Assembly (NCBI RefSeq): GCF_900167445.1
Contig: NZ_FUZT01000002.1
Span: 124,001 to 188,000, forward strand
Length of the DNA: 64,000 nt
Origin: Maledivibacter halophilus
GTDB lineage: Bacteria; Bacillota; Clostridia; Peptostreptococcales; Caminicellaceae
Direction: 5' to 3'
Positions 42,863 to 51,711 of this stretch are shown piece by piece. Within the stretch, counting starts at the first letter, position 1, and the number at the start of each line of letters is the position of its first letter. A program made the position numbers and the translations under genes. Under the pieces are notes generated by a model. It made no database searches. It was given only the letters and a program-made list of their open reading frames with translations, and was not told the DNA's origin.

Positions 42863-43777
42863 TTAATTTACAAAACATGTATTATTTTCAAAATAATCTT
42901 CTAATTTTAGTGGGCCTGCTATTACATCTCTTCCAACATATAATAGGCCATTGTTTTTGGCTTTTATGCTCCATTTAATAAGTGATATTTGACCATTTTT
43001 AATTTCTATTCCCGTTATACATCTAGGATGAACACAACTGCCTACATTAAAATATAAGGCTTCATTGGGAGCAGGTATTGTAGGACGGTGGGTATGGCCT
43101 GTAATAATCATTTGGTTATTAGCTTTTACCCATTCTAGTATTCTTTTTTCAGTGGCCCTTTTTTTCTTGAAATTTTTAGCAGCACTGGTAGGGTCCTTAA
43201 AGCCTGAATATAGTTCCAAAGGCTTCCATACATATCTAACTAAAAATTTACTCAAAAACCATAGATAATCATTGAGTATGTCTCCTTGATGGCCGTGAAC
43301 AACGAAGATTTTATATTTTTTTTCTTTATGAACCAAGATTATGCCTTCATGGGTTTCAATATTTTTAAATAAGGGCTGATTTTTTTGTTGTCGATCATCA
43401 TAATAATAATATAAATTATTTTTAAGATATTTTTCATCTTTTTTCATCATATCATGATTTCCCCAGATCATATATAATCTATTCTTTAAAAAAAATTTTC
43501 GCATTATCCAAAAAATATGACTATGTGATTCTCTTATTCTTGAAAATTTTCTATTTTCCCAAAGTTCGTCTCCATCTCCAACTTCAATATAAGTAAAACC
43601 TTGATTGTAGTAATAATTTAAAGAAGTAAACAGTAAATTTTCATTGTGAGCAAAGCTATCAGCCCAGCTATTATCACCTCTATGACAATCACTCATTAAG
43701 ATTATTTTAGATGAGTCATCAATGAGTATTTTTTTTGACGAATTAAAAACTTTAGTTAAACGTTTAAAGGTAGACAT
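42863..43777 (-). CDS. Calcineurin-like metallophosphoesterase (LpxH-like fold)
   Basis: The 304-residue protein has metal sites MSDCHRGDNSWADSF, YIEVGDGDELWENR, WGNHDMMKKDEKYL, FVVHGHQGDIL and ITGHTHRP with FNVGSCVHPR. The spacing is like UDP-2,3-diacylglucosamine hydrolase, but a Gram-positive has no lipid A, so the substrate is another phosphodiester. ATG 43777 is chosen because GAGGT lies 7 bases upstream; the frame is open 7 codons further, without a ribosome binding site. Confidence 0.87.
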   Translation of the reverse strand: MSTFKRLTKVFNSSKKILIDDSSKIILMSDCHRGDNSWADSFAHNENLLFTSLNYYYNQGFTYIEVGDGDELWENRKFSRIRESHSHIFWIMRKFFLKNRLYMIWGNHDMMKKDEKYLKNNLYYYYDDRQQKNQPLFKNIETHEGIILVHKEKKYKIFVVHGHQGDILNDYLWFLSKFLVRYVWKPLELYSGFKDPTSAAKNFKKKRATEKRILEWVKANNQMIITGHTHRPTIPAPNEALYFNVGSCVHPRCITGIEIKNGQISLIKWSIKAKNNGLLYVGRDVIAGPLKLEDYFENNTCFVN

Positions 43778-43995
43778 ATTTTTTACCTCACTACACAATA
43801 ATATTAAATAAAGAGGATAAGTGTTATTTCAATACAATTTATGATAATAATATAAACTTTGTTACTATTAAATACTTAATGGCCTTTAGAATTCAAAATA
43901 ATTTTAAAATTTCTTTAATAAAATTTCTGGATTTGTAATTTTTAGATTAAAATTTGATATAATTTAATAAATATAGATGTCAGGAGGAAATATAT

Positions 43996-44805
43996 ATGAG
44001 AAATGCTCATGAAATTGATTTTAAACTATATGGAGATGATATGCAGTTTGTTGAAATTGAATTGGATCCACAGGAAAGTGTAATAGCCGAAGCAGGAGCA
44101 ATGATGTACATAGAACAGAATATACAGATGGAAACTATTTTTGGAGACGGATCAGGTAAAAATACCCAAGGGGGCTTTATGGGGAAATTACTAGGTGCAG
44201 GTAAAAGACTTATTACGGGTGAGAGCCTATTTATGACAGTGTTTACAAATATGGGTAGTGGAAAAAAGCATGCTTCTTTTGCTGCACCATATCCTGGTAA
44301 GATTATTCCAATGGATTTAAGTGTGTTTGGTGGTAAAATAATTTGTCAAAAGGATGCTTTTCTTTGTGCTGCAAAGGGTGTTTCTATAGGTATAGAATTT
44401 CAAAGGAAAATAGGGACGGGTTTCTTTGGGGGAGAAGGATTTATTATGCAAAAGCTAGAGGGAGACGGATTGGCTTTTATGCATGCTGGTGGAACTATCT
44501 TAGAAAAAGAATTACAATCAGGTGAAACTCTTAGAGTTGACACAGGATGTCTAGTGGCCTTTACTAAAAATATTGACTATGATATTGAATTCGTTGGTGG
44601 AATAAAAAGCGCATTCTTTGGAGGAGAAGGACTATTCTTTGCTACTGTAAAAGGCCCTGGTAAGGTTTGGCTGCAATCCCTTCCTTTTAGTAGATTAGCA
44701 GATAGAATATACTCTGCCGCACCTCAAACTGGAGGAGGAAGAAAGGGAGAAGGAGGCGTGCTGGATGTTTTAGGAGGACTTGGGAATCTTATAGATGGAG
44801 ACTAG
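43996..44805 (+). CDS. TIGR00266/AIM24-family protein
   Basis: A 269-residue all-beta protein with [70 protein letters not shown] and [33 protein letters not shown]. The last is the diagnostic repeat-like end of the TIGR00266 family. Bacterial members are uncharacterised; the eukaryotic relative AIM24 affects mitochondria. CAGGAGGA precedes ATG 43996. Single-gene unit followed by a large hairpin element. Confidence 0.93.
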   Translation: MRNAHEIDFKLYGDDMQFVEIELDPQESVIAEAGAMMYIEQNIQMETIFGDGSGKNTQGGFMGKLLGAGKRLITGESLFMTVFTNMGSGKKHASFAAPYPGKIIPMDLSVFGGKIICQKDAFLCAAKGVSIGIEFQRKIGTGFFGGEGFIMQKLEGDGLAFMHAGGTILEKELQSGETLRVDTGCLVAFTKNIDYDIEFVGGIKSAFFGGEGLFFATVKGPGKVWLQSLPFSRLADRIYSAAPQTGGGRKGEGGVLDVLGGLGNLIDGD

Positions 44806-44822
44806 AGTTAATTTTTCAAGCT

Positions 44823-44966
44823 AGACTCTGAGGTTTCCTTTTAGCTCCCTTTATAAACCTATTTTGTCCTTTTTATAATAATAAAGTCTATTTGCTCTTA
44901 TTAAATACAATAAAAATAGGTTTATAGGAGGAGCGGAAAAGGATCCTCAGTGACTACCCGGTCAAG
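44823..44966 (+). repeat. Long hairpin element, copy B
   Basis: Begins AGACTCTGAGGTTTCC like copy A at 34030. Its centre is a perfect 14-bp stem, TATAAACCTATTTT with AAAATAGGTTTATA, nested in CTCC/GGAG, CCTTTT/AAAAGG and CTGAGG/CCTCAG, so nearly the whole 140 bases fold into one long hairpin. It ends near CTACCCGGTCAAG. It could act as a terminator for the AIM24 gene, but the likeness to copy A points to a dispersed element or structured RNA. Confidence 0.6.
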
Positions 44967-45020
44967 TTGTGTTTTATAAATGGACATCTATATTTTAAGC
45001 TTCATGTCCTTAATTTAAGT

Positions 45021-45344
45021 TTACTGATTTTTTTCATCAGATAATTCATCAAATTGCTTAATAAGATCCTTTTTTATTTTATTTAATTCGTCTAACCTTT
45101 CTCTCATCATTGTTCTAACTTCTTCTTTCATTTTTTCTTTTTCTTCAGCATATTCCTGAATAATATTATTAATCTCTTCATCATTGGCTCCTCTAGCCTT
45201 TAATCTAGTTTGTATTCTTTCAACTTTTTGGTTGTTCCTTTCTTCAATATAATCCAAATTATTTTCCATTTGCTTAGTAACTACTTCTTTTTTTCTGTTC
45301 ATTTCTTCTATTCTGTATTTTAATATGTCCTTAATATTCTTCAT
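45021..45344 (-). CDS. Small charged coiled-coil protein, function unknown
   Basis: The 107-residue protein is almost entirely charged helix (IEEMNRKKEVVTKQMENNLD, EYAEEKEKMKEEVRTMMRER) with heptad-like spacing and no membrane segment or signal peptide. AAAGGAGG lies just upstream of the ATG, which supports a real gene. I do not recognise a family. It stands alone on the minus strand. Confidence 0.7.
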   Translation of the reverse strand: MKNIKDILKYRIEEMNRKKEVVTKQMENNLDYIEERNNQKVERIQTRLKARGANDEEINNIIQEYAEEKEKMKEEVRTMMRERLDELNKIKKDLIKQFDELSDEKNQ

Positions 45345-45509
45345 ACTTTAGCCTCCTTTTATCAAAAATTTTATGGATAAAAGATAATGTTGTATTTATA
45401 AATATATTCAAACGATACTTCTATTCATTATACAATATGCAATATGAATATATATTGTGAAATGAAATTTAATACCTTGCTAATATATTCATAAATTATT
45501 TTGATTTTT

Positions 45510-45541
45510 ATCACTCTTTCATCAAAAACGTTTCTTATAAT
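45510..45541 (+). promoter_or_regulatory. Promoter with 11-bp-phased ATCAC/ATCAA repeats, before the secreted repeat protein
   Basis: TATAAT at 45536-45541 lacks a good -35 box. In its place are ATCAC (45510-45514) and ATCAA (45521-45525), 11 bases apart and ending 10 bases before TATAAT. The promoter at 46306-46337 has the same geometry. Such tandem repeats one helical turn apart are typical OmpR-family response-regulator sites. Confidence 0.55.
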
Positions 45542-45583
45542 TATTATTGTGACAGCAAAATATTAAATTAAGGAGTGGTGAAA

Positions 45584-46204
45584 TTGAATAGTAAGACAAA
45601 AAAAATAATTAATGGTATGTTAGTGGGGACAATGGTATTTTCTATGGTAGGGCTAGCTTTTGCAGATAATCAATTGGATGCTGTGGATAGCACAAAATTC
45701 ACCAAGAACAAACTAGGCATACAACAAAGACAAGATAGATTTAAATCTATACTAGATCAAATAATAGAGAAAGGGATACTTACTGAGGAACAGGCAGATC
45801 ATATATCTCAAAAATTAGCAGAAAATAAAAGTCAAATACAAAAATTAACATTTGAAGAAATGAAGGTAAAATTAGAAGAAAAGGTATCAAACGGAGAGAT
45901 TACTCAAGAAAAGGCCAATGAGATTTTAAAAAGGATGGAGAGCAAAGGTGATAAAGCTGGGAGAAAGAAAGCAGACGATACAGAAACTAGAGAGAGTCTG
46001 ACGCTAGAAAAAATAAAGACAAAATTAGAGGATAAGGTTGCTAATGGAGAGATTACCCAAGAAAAAGCTGACCAGATACTAAAGAGAGTAGAAGATAGAA
46101 AAGTGAATATAGATTTGCGATTAAACGCAATATTTTCCCCATTCGTAGAAGATGAAACTATTACACAAGAACAGCTAAATAAAATAATAGAGTTATTTAA
46201 ATAA
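45584..46204 (+). CDS. Secreted protein with tandem DUF2680-like repeats
   Basis: The 206-residue protein has a signal peptide (KKIINGMLVGTMVFSMVGLAFA) and two nearly alike segments of about 34 residues: one with MKVKLEEKVSNGEITQEKAN, the other with IKTKLEDKVANGEITQEKAD. Shorter versions (ILDQIIEKGILTEEQADHIS, FVEDETITQEQLNKI) lie on both sides. The repeats are charged helices of the DUF2680 kind found in clostridial exported proteins. TTG 45584 follows AAGGAG at 8 bases. The gene precedes the HlyD-MacB-type export operon and shares its promoter design, so it may act with it at the cell surface. Confidence 0.75.
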   Translation: MNSKTKKIINGMLVGTMVFSMVGLAFADNQLDAVDSTKFTKNKLGIQQRQDRFKSILDQIIEKGILTEEQADHISQKLAENKSQIQKLTFEEMKVKLEEKVSNGEITQEKANEILKRMESKGDKAGRKKADDTETRESLTLEKIKTKLEDKVANGEITQEKADQILKRVEDRKVNIDLRLNAIFSPFVEDETITQEQLNKIIELFK

Positions 46205-46208
46205 AAAT

Positions 46209-46242
46209 AATGAGGTTAGGCAATTGTTTGTCTAACCTCATT
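46209..46242 (+). terminator. Hairpin after the secreted repeat-protein gene
   Basis: AATGAGGTTAG pairs with CTAACCTCATT around a 12-base loop, directly after the stop codon. The following T-run is short. Confidence 0.65.
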
Positions 46243-46305
46243 ATAATAAAGAATATTATTTATTAAATCTTAAAGTTATTTATCTTTAATAAAAATTTTC
46301 AAAAT

Positions 46306-46337
46306 ATCACAGAAATATCACAATTGGACAATATAAT
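46306..46337 (+). promoter_or_regulatory. Promoter with 11-bp-phased ATCAC repeats, before the HlyD operon
   Basis: ATCAC occurs at 46306-46310 and 46317-46321 (the wider repeat is AAATATCACA), and TATAAT (46332-46337) begins 10 bases later. This is the same arrangement as at 45510-45541, again without a normal -35 box, which suggests activation by the response regulator encoded at 51712-52395. Confidence 0.65.
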
Positions 46338-46384
46338 AAAATTAGTTTCAAAAAAGAATGATGAAATAAAGGAGGAAATAAAGC

Positions 46385-47632
46385 TTGGTAAAAAAATTTG
46401 CATCTAATAAGTTGATTAAAACAGTATTAGTACTTGTGTTAATTGCATGTGCAGGCTTTGTTGGATTTAAGTATGTAAATAAGCCGGCTGAATCATTAAG
46501 CAAAGACACATTGCAAAAGGAAGAAAAAGTAAAAAAAGATGATATTACTATAGGATTTGAAGGTGATGGTGAAGCCGAAATACCTGTGGTTAATTTGGAT
46601 TTTGATATAAGCGGGAAGCTCAAAGAACTTTATGTTAGTGAGGGAGAGGCAATAACTGAAGGTCAGCTTTTAGCTAAATTAAATGATATAGAATATTCAA
46701 AAAAGTTAAAAACAGCAGAAATCAATTATACAAAAGCCCTTGCTAATTTAGAGCAAAAAAAAGAAAATAGAAAGCTAAGTCTTATAAGTGAAAAGCAAAA
46801 ACTAGAAGAGTTAAAATCAAATCTCGATCAAGTGGAGTCAGAATATTTGCTAATGCTAGAAATACAGGATGTATATTCTAAACAAGAATTAGATGTAAAA
46901 AAATCATCCTATGAAAATGCTAAGTTAGCTTATCAAACTCAACTTGAAAGATATAATATTTTATCCAGCTCAACCACTGATATAGAATTGGAGAAGGCTA
47001 ATGTTGAGTCTTCCAAGTTATCACTTGATATGGCTAAAGATGACTATAATAGTACTATTTTAAAATCACCAATGGAAGGAAGGATATTAAATATAGCCTA
47101 TAAGCCGGGAGAAACGGTATCCAGTGGAGATAATTCTGATAAGGTCACAGCTGATACTTCTCATTTTATGGTGGTTTCAGATGCAGATAAGGTAGAGGTT
47201 GTTGTGCCGGTTTCAGAAATAGACTTATCTAAGGTAGAAATAGGTCAGAGAGTAGAATTAGAATTTGAAGCCTTTGAGGGACAAAAATTCACGGGAAATG
47301 TCATTAAAATTGATTCATTACCTATGATAGATAATAATGGAATAGTTACATTTAATGTAAGGGCCCAGTTAGATGGCGGAGTAGATAAAATAAAATCAGG
47401 GATGACCTGCTCCGTAGAATTTATTATTAAACAAAGAAAAGATGTGCTTGTTATCCCTAATAAAGCCGTAAGCATGGTAGAAGGTAAGCAAATAGTAAAG
47501 GTGAAGGATGAAAGTGGAAATATAGAAACTAAGAATATTAAAACGGGCCTTACCGATGGGAAATTTGTAGAGGTTATAGAGGGTATTAATGTAGGAGAAA
47601 CAATAATAATTGAAGAGAAAAAAGCAGAGTAG
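46385..47632 (+). CDS. HlyD/MacA-type periplasmic-adaptor-like efflux protein
   Basis: The 415-residue protein has one N-terminal membrane helix (TVLVLVLIACAGFVGFKYV) and a biotinyl-lipoyl-like half-motif (GKLKELYVSEGEAITEGQLLAKLND). A coiled-coil hairpin follows (residues about 95-215, rich in K/E/L), then the second lipoyl half (SPMEGRILNIAYKPGETV) and the beta-barrel end (VRAQLDGGVDKIKSGMTCSVEF). In Firmicutes such proteins work with MacB-like ABC exporters. TTG 46385 follows GGAGG at 9 bases. The exporter genes follow in the same operon. Confidence 0.9.
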   Translation: MVKKFASNKLIKTVLVLVLIACAGFVGFKYVNKPAESLSKDTLQKEEKVKKDDITIGFEGDGEAEIPVVNLDFDISGKLKELYVSEGEAITEGQLLAKLNDIEYSKKLKTAEINYTKALANLEQKKENRKLSLISEKQKLEELKSNLDQVESEYLLMLEIQDVYSKQELDVKKSSYENAKLAYQTQLERYNILSSSTTDIELEKANVESSKLSLDMAKDDYNSTILKSPMEGRILNIAYKPGETVSSGDNSDKVTADTSHFMVVSDADKVEVVVPVSEIDLSKVEIGQRVELEFEAFEGQKFTGNVIKIDSLPMIDNNGIVTFNVRAQLDGGVDKIKSGMTCSVEFIIKQRKDVLVIPNKAVSMVEGKQIVKVKDESGNIETKNIKTGLTDGKFVEVIEGINVGETIIIEEKKAE

Positions 47633-47643
47633 GTGGTGCTTTT

Positions 47644-48831
47644 ATGAGTTTTGGAGAAATTTTAAGATCTATATTTATAAACATTAGAGAGAATAAAACT
47701 AAGGTGTTTCTTACTACATTAGGTATAATTGTTGGATCTCTTACTATTGTACTGGTAATGGCAATAGGAAGTGGAAGTCAAGAGAGTGTTAAAGAGCAAT
47801 TTAAACGATTAAATGTAGGCACCCTATACATAATGCCTTCCTTTGGACGACAAAGAATAAATTTAAGACTGGAGTCAGAGGATATGGAGGAAATTTTGAA
47901 GGAGGCTTCCTCTATTTCTAAGGCTAGTATGATGATTAATGGTAATGCTAGTATAAGCTATCATAATACATCTACATCATCTTCAATAGCAGGAGTCATG
48001 GAGGATATTAAGGAGATAAATAATCTTGAATTAGAATATGGAGAATTTATAAATGAAGACTATAGGGAAGAAAGGGTTGTTGTTATTGGATCGGAACTGG
48101 CAAAATTACTCTTTGAAGAAGAAGGAATTACAAATGTCGTTGGAGAAAAAATTGTTGTTAATGGAAAAAGATTTGAAATAATTGGAGTTTTAAAGTATCA
48201 AGGGAGTGCGGAAAGAGGATTTAATCCTGATGAAGGACTTTTCATGCCCTATGAAATGGCAAAGAGATATATAACAGGGAGAAACCCAAGACCTATGATT
48301 GTTACCTTGGCTAAGGATATAGATCATGTAGATTCAGCTATTGAAGAGATTACCATGGTGCTTCAAAAAAGATATGGAGAAAAAAGTGAACAGTTTATGA
48401 TTAGAGATGCTGGCAGCAGCCTCGAATCAGCAAAAAATTCTGCAAGGACTATGACCCTTATGCTTTTATCAGTGGCTACAGTTGTACTAATTGTTGGTGG
48501 AATTGGAATAATGAACGTTCTATTTGTATCAGTTAAGGAAAGGACAAGGGAAATTGGTATCTTAAAAGCTATAGGAGCTAGAAGAAAGGATATACTTAGA
48601 ATATTTCTCTTTGAAGCCATTATCATAAGTGCTATAGGAGGATTGTTAGGAATAGTATTTAGTATGGCTGCAATGCCTATTTTACACTATTTCAATGTAA
48701 GGGCTATTAATACTTTGTTTGGATATTTATTGGCCTTTGGATTTTCTGTACTGATAGGGACATTTTTTGGATATTATCCTGCAGCAAAGGCAGCTTCACT
48801 AAGGCCTATTGACGCATTAAATTATGAATAA
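47644..48831 (+). CDS. MacB-like ABC exporter permease (FtsX fold)
   Basis: The 395-residue protein has an N-terminal helix (KVFLTTLGIIVGSLTIVLVMAIGSGSQ), a large extracytoplasmic MacB_PCD domain (residues about 50-245) and three C-terminal helices. The latter include LMLLSVATVVLIVGGIGIMNVLFVSVKERTREIGILKAIGARRKDIL, the FtsX signature. Such exporters move peptides, antibiotics or lipoproteins by mechanotransmission. It starts 11 bases after the HlyD stop; its ATPase is encoded downstream after a lipoprotein gene. Confidence 0.92.
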   Translation: MSFGEILRSIFINIRENKTKVFLTTLGIIVGSLTIVLVMAIGSGSQESVKEQFKRLNVGTLYIMPSFGRQRINLRLESEDMEEILKEASSISKASMMINGNASISYHNTSTSSSIAGVMEDIKEINNLELEYGEFINEDYREERVVVIGSELAKLLFEEEGITNVVGEKIVVNGKRFEIIGVLKYQGSAERGFNPDEGLFMPYEMAKRYITGRNPRPMIVTLAKDIDHVDSAIEEITMVLQKRYGEKSEQFMIRDAGSSLESAKNSARTMTLMLLSVATVVLIVGGIGIMNVLFVSVKERTREIGILKAIGARRKDILRIFLFEAIIISAIGGLLGIVFSMAAMPILHYFNVRAINTLFGYLLAFGFSVLIGTFFGYYPAAKAASLRPIDALNYE

Positions 48832-48856
48832 ATCAATATGAATGGAGATGATGTAA

Positions 48857-49435
48857 ATGTATAAATCCACCTTAAAAATCTTTGTGTGGTTAATAATATG
48901 TGGAGCTTTGTTTTTTACTGGATGTGTAAATGCCAATGAAAAAGCTGATTCATCACAAGAAACAAATAAAAGTGGAAATTCTGTAGAAAAAAATAGTACA
49001 GTAGAAAGCAAAGACAATAAAAAAAGCGAAGCTGCAAAGCAAAAGGGACAAAGAGATCAAAATAGACCGGATATGTTTGGAAAGGTAAAAAGCATTATTG
49101 GTAATGAAGTAATTTTAGAGCTTGCTGAAATTCCCCAAAGACAAAAGGATGAAGGAAATGGTAAAGGAGAAGATAAAAGCCCTATAGCTGTGAATAATGT
49201 AGGAATTGACAGTAGACCAGATCAAAGACCCCAGGGTGGGGCTGGTGGACGTCAGTTGAAATTCACAGGAGAAACAGCTACCATAATGATACCAGTAGGC
49301 GTGCCTATAACTATAAGAAGCAGTGGAGAAATTAAAAATCTAGAGATAGCAGATATTTATGAAGGATCAATGTTGCAGATATGGATTGATGAAGAGGAAA
49401 ACATTAATAAAGTAATGATGATGCAAGGAAGGTAA
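48857..49435 (+). CDS. Lipoprotein of unknown function in the export operon
   Basis: The 192-residue protein has a lipoprotein signal (LKIFVWLIICGALFFTGC, lipobox FTGC). A low-complexity Ser/Asn/Lys region runs to about residue 70, and a small domain follows (MFGKVKSIIGNEVILELAEIP, TATIMIPVGVPITIRSSGEIKNLEIADIYEGSMLQIWIDEEENIN). That domain looks like an OB- or barrel-type fold seen in hypothetical lipoproteins of such operons. It lies between permease and ATPase genes, so it is probably an accessory part of the exporter. Confidence 0.7.
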   Translation: MYKSTLKIFVWLIICGALFFTGCVNANEKADSSQETNKSGNSVEKNSTVESKDNKKSEAAKQKGQRDQNRPDMFGKVKSIIGNEVILELAEIPQRQKDEGNGKGEDKSPIAVNNVGIDSRPDQRPQGGAGGRQLKFTGETATIMIPVGVPITIRSSGEIKNLEIADIYEGSMLQIWIDEEENINKVMMMQGR

Positions 49436-49439
49436 TTTT

Positions 49440-50114
49440 ATGAATAGTAATGTTATTTATATGAAGGATATAGTAAAATCCTATAAAATGGGTAAAAATA
49501 CACTTACCGTTTTAAAAGGAATATCTATAAAAATAGAAAAGGGCGAATTTGTGGCAGTATTAGGCCCCTCAGGGTCTGGAAAATCTACCCTTATGAATAT
49601 AATAGGTTGTATTGATGTAGCTGATTCAGGTGAATATATTTTGTCGGGGCAAAATATTAAAGCTAAAAATGAAGATGAACTGGCATATATTAGAAATAAA
49701 GAAATAGGATTTATTTTTCAGAAATTTAATCTGCTTTCTAAGTATACTGCGGAGCACAATGTTGCATTTCCTCTGTTGTTAAGGGGAGTGGAAAAAAAAG
49801 CTGCCCAAGAAAAAGCTAGAAAGGTTTTAGAAGATGTTGGGCTTGGAGATAGAATTGATCATAAACCCTTAGAATTATCAGGTGGACAGCAGCAAAGAGT
49901 ATCAGTAGCTAGGGCCTTAGTAGGAAATCCTAATATTTTATTGGCCGATGAGCCAACGGGAGCCCTGGATACTAAGACTGGAAATGAAATACTTGATATG
50001 TTTGTAGAGCTAAATAATAAGGGAAACACAATAGTAATGATAACCCATGATTTGGAAGTGGCTAAGCGTGCTGGTAGAATTATAAATGTAATAGATGGAG
50101 AGATAGTTGATTAG
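49440..50114 (+). CDS. MacB/LolD-type ABC exporter ATP-binding protein
   Basis: A 224-residue single-domain ATPase. Walker A is GPSGSGKST, the Q-loop region is FIFQKFNLLSKYTAEHNV, the signature is LSGGQQQRVSVARAL and Walker B is ILLADEPTGALD, with ITHDLEVAKRAGRI after it. This is the LolD/MacB subfamily that pairs with FtsX-fold permeases such as the one encoded at 47644. It starts 4 bases after the lipoprotein gene and ends the operon. Confidence 0.93.
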   Translation: MNSNVIYMKDIVKSYKMGKNTLTVLKGISIKIEKGEFVAVLGPSGSGKSTLMNIIGCIDVADSGEYILSGQNIKAKNEDELAYIRNKEIGFIFQKFNLLSKYTAEHNVAFPLLLRGVEKKAAQEKARKVLEDVGLGDRIDHKPLELSGGQQQRVSVARALVGNPNILLADEPTGALDTKTGNEILDMFVELNNKGNTIVMITHDLEVAKRAGRIINVIDGEIVD

Positions 50115-50115
50115 C

Positions 50116-50139
50116 AAAGGCGTCTTTGACGCTTTTCTA
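50116..50139 (+). terminator. Terminator of the HlyD-MacB operon
   Basis: AAAGGCGTC pairs with GACGCTTTT around TTT (one G-T pair), with T-rich sequence in the 3' arm, immediately after the ATPase stop. Confidence 0.75.
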
Positions 50140-50221
50140 GCTTCAAGTTTCATGTTCCAAGTTGCAAGTTTTTAGGGTATTCCTCATAAGCATAAAAACC
50201 AATTGAAATTAAGAAATCACC

Positions 50222-51667
50222 TTACCTGCTTTTGGGAACTTCAAACCACACCTTTGTTCCCTTATTTGTTTCACTTTCTATGCCATATGAATAATTATGG
50301 GCCTTTAGAATATTTTTGACTATGGCCATTCCAAGTCCGCTGCCGCTGCTTTCCCTTTTTCTAGACTTATCTACCTTGTAAAATCTATCCCATATATATG
50401 GTAAATCTTCCTTTGGAATACCAATACCATTGTCTATAATTTCAACTCTTATAAGATTGTTTATATGAATAATTCTAATGGTGACCTGGCCGTTGTCAAA
50501 GGAGTGGTTTATAGCATTATTTACTATGTTATAAATTACCTGATGTATTTTTTGCTTATCACCGTATATGGAGATTTTATCTTCATTAATTTTAAAATTG
50601 AATTCTATATTTTTTTTAGAGGCAAAAAAAGAAAGTTTATCTATAACATTATTTATCACTTCTTCTAATGAGAATTTTTCTAAATCTAATTTATAATAAC
50701 CTGATTCCATTTTAGATAAATAAAGAATGTCTTCGACCATGCTGTTTAATCGTTTTGATTCATCTATAATAATTTGAAGATACTCAGTATTTTCATTAAT
50801 TTCATTTATATTGTCTTTTACTAATTCAGAATAGGCTCTGATTAAGCTAATGGGGGTTTTTAATTCATGGGAAGTGTTGGCAATAAATTCACGCCTAAAT
50901 CCTTCGATTTGACCAAGTTGCTTGGCCATATTATTAATAGTATCTCCTAAAGTGCCAATTTCATCTTTTAGATTTAATTGTACATTAGCACTAAAATCAC
51001 CCTTAGCTATTTTTCTGGCAGTTTCTGTGATTTTAAGAATAGGTTTAGTAAAGTATTTAGCAAATAGTAATGCCAAAATACTACCGATGAGTAAGGATAT
51101 AAAAGTAATAATAGATAATTGTTTTTTTAAAATAGATATAGTTTCTTCAATTGGAGCTAATGGTGAAGTTATAATTATATTACCAACAATTTCTTTATCT
51201 TTAATTATTGGAACACCAACAATAATAGATTTTCTATTTGGTCTAGAGGATTCTTTTTGAATGGTAAAGGTTTTACCCTTCAATAAATTTGACAATATTT
51301 CTGGGTCATTATATGAATCCAATATACTCTTCTTAAAACGTTCTGGTGATATTTTATAATCCCTGAAAAATTGTCTTGGAACATTATAAAATATTAATTT
51401 GCCCTTGGGATCAGTTATAATTATTCTAGCATTATAAGAAGATTCCCAGGATTCGATTTCGTCTATAATTTGTTGGGAGATATTATTATAATTATCTGTT
51501 TCTGTAAAGAAAGAGGATATTTTATTTCCTTCTTTTAACAATATGTTTTTTCTTTCATTAACATAGAATTCATTTAAAAAACCCACTTGAAATAACCAAG
51601 TTAATAAAAGAATTATCAATACCAGTGATGTAATACCAAGCCATGATTTACTTAAAAGACTTTTCAT
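50222..51667 (-). CDS. Sensor histidine kinase
   Basis: The 481-residue kinase has a membrane helix at residues about 8-30 and an extracytoplasmic sensor region (about 32-175). A second helix lies at about 180-200, then HAMP (KYFTKPILKITETARKIAKGDFSANV). HisKA carries the phosphorylated His in ANTSHELKTPISLIRAYSEL. The HATPase shows N box VIYNIVNNAINHS, DNGIGIPKEDLPYIWDRFY and GSGLGMAIVKNI. TAGGAGAT precedes the ATG. It is transcribed with the response regulator 44 bases upstream and is convergent with the exporter operon, which it likely controls. Confidence 0.94.
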   Translation of the reverse strand: MKSLLSKSWLGITSLVLIILLLTWLFQVGFLNEFYVNERKNILLKEGNKISSFFTETDNYNNISQQIIDEIESWESSYNARIIITDPKGKLIFYNVPRQFFRDYKISPERFKKSILDSYNDPEILSNLLKGKTFTIQKESSRPNRKSIIVGVPIIKDKEIVGNIIITSPLAPIEETISILKKQLSIITFISLLIGSILALLFAKYFTKPILKITETARKIAKGDFSANVQLNLKDEIGTLGDTINNMAKQLGQIEGFRREFIANTSHELKTPISLIRAYSELVKDNINEINENTEYLQIIIDESKRLNSMVEDILYLSKMESGYYKLDLEKFSLEEVINNVIDKLSFFASKKNIEFNFKINEDKISIYGDKQKIHQVIYNIVNNAINHSFDNGQVTIRIIHINNLIRVEIIDNGIGIPKEDLPYIWDRFYKVDKSRKRESSGSGLGMAIVKNILKAHNYSYGIESETNKGTKVWFEVPKSR

Positions 51668-51711
51668 TTTTATCTCCTATCATAATAAATTGTTTATAAA
51701 AAATAGCTTCA

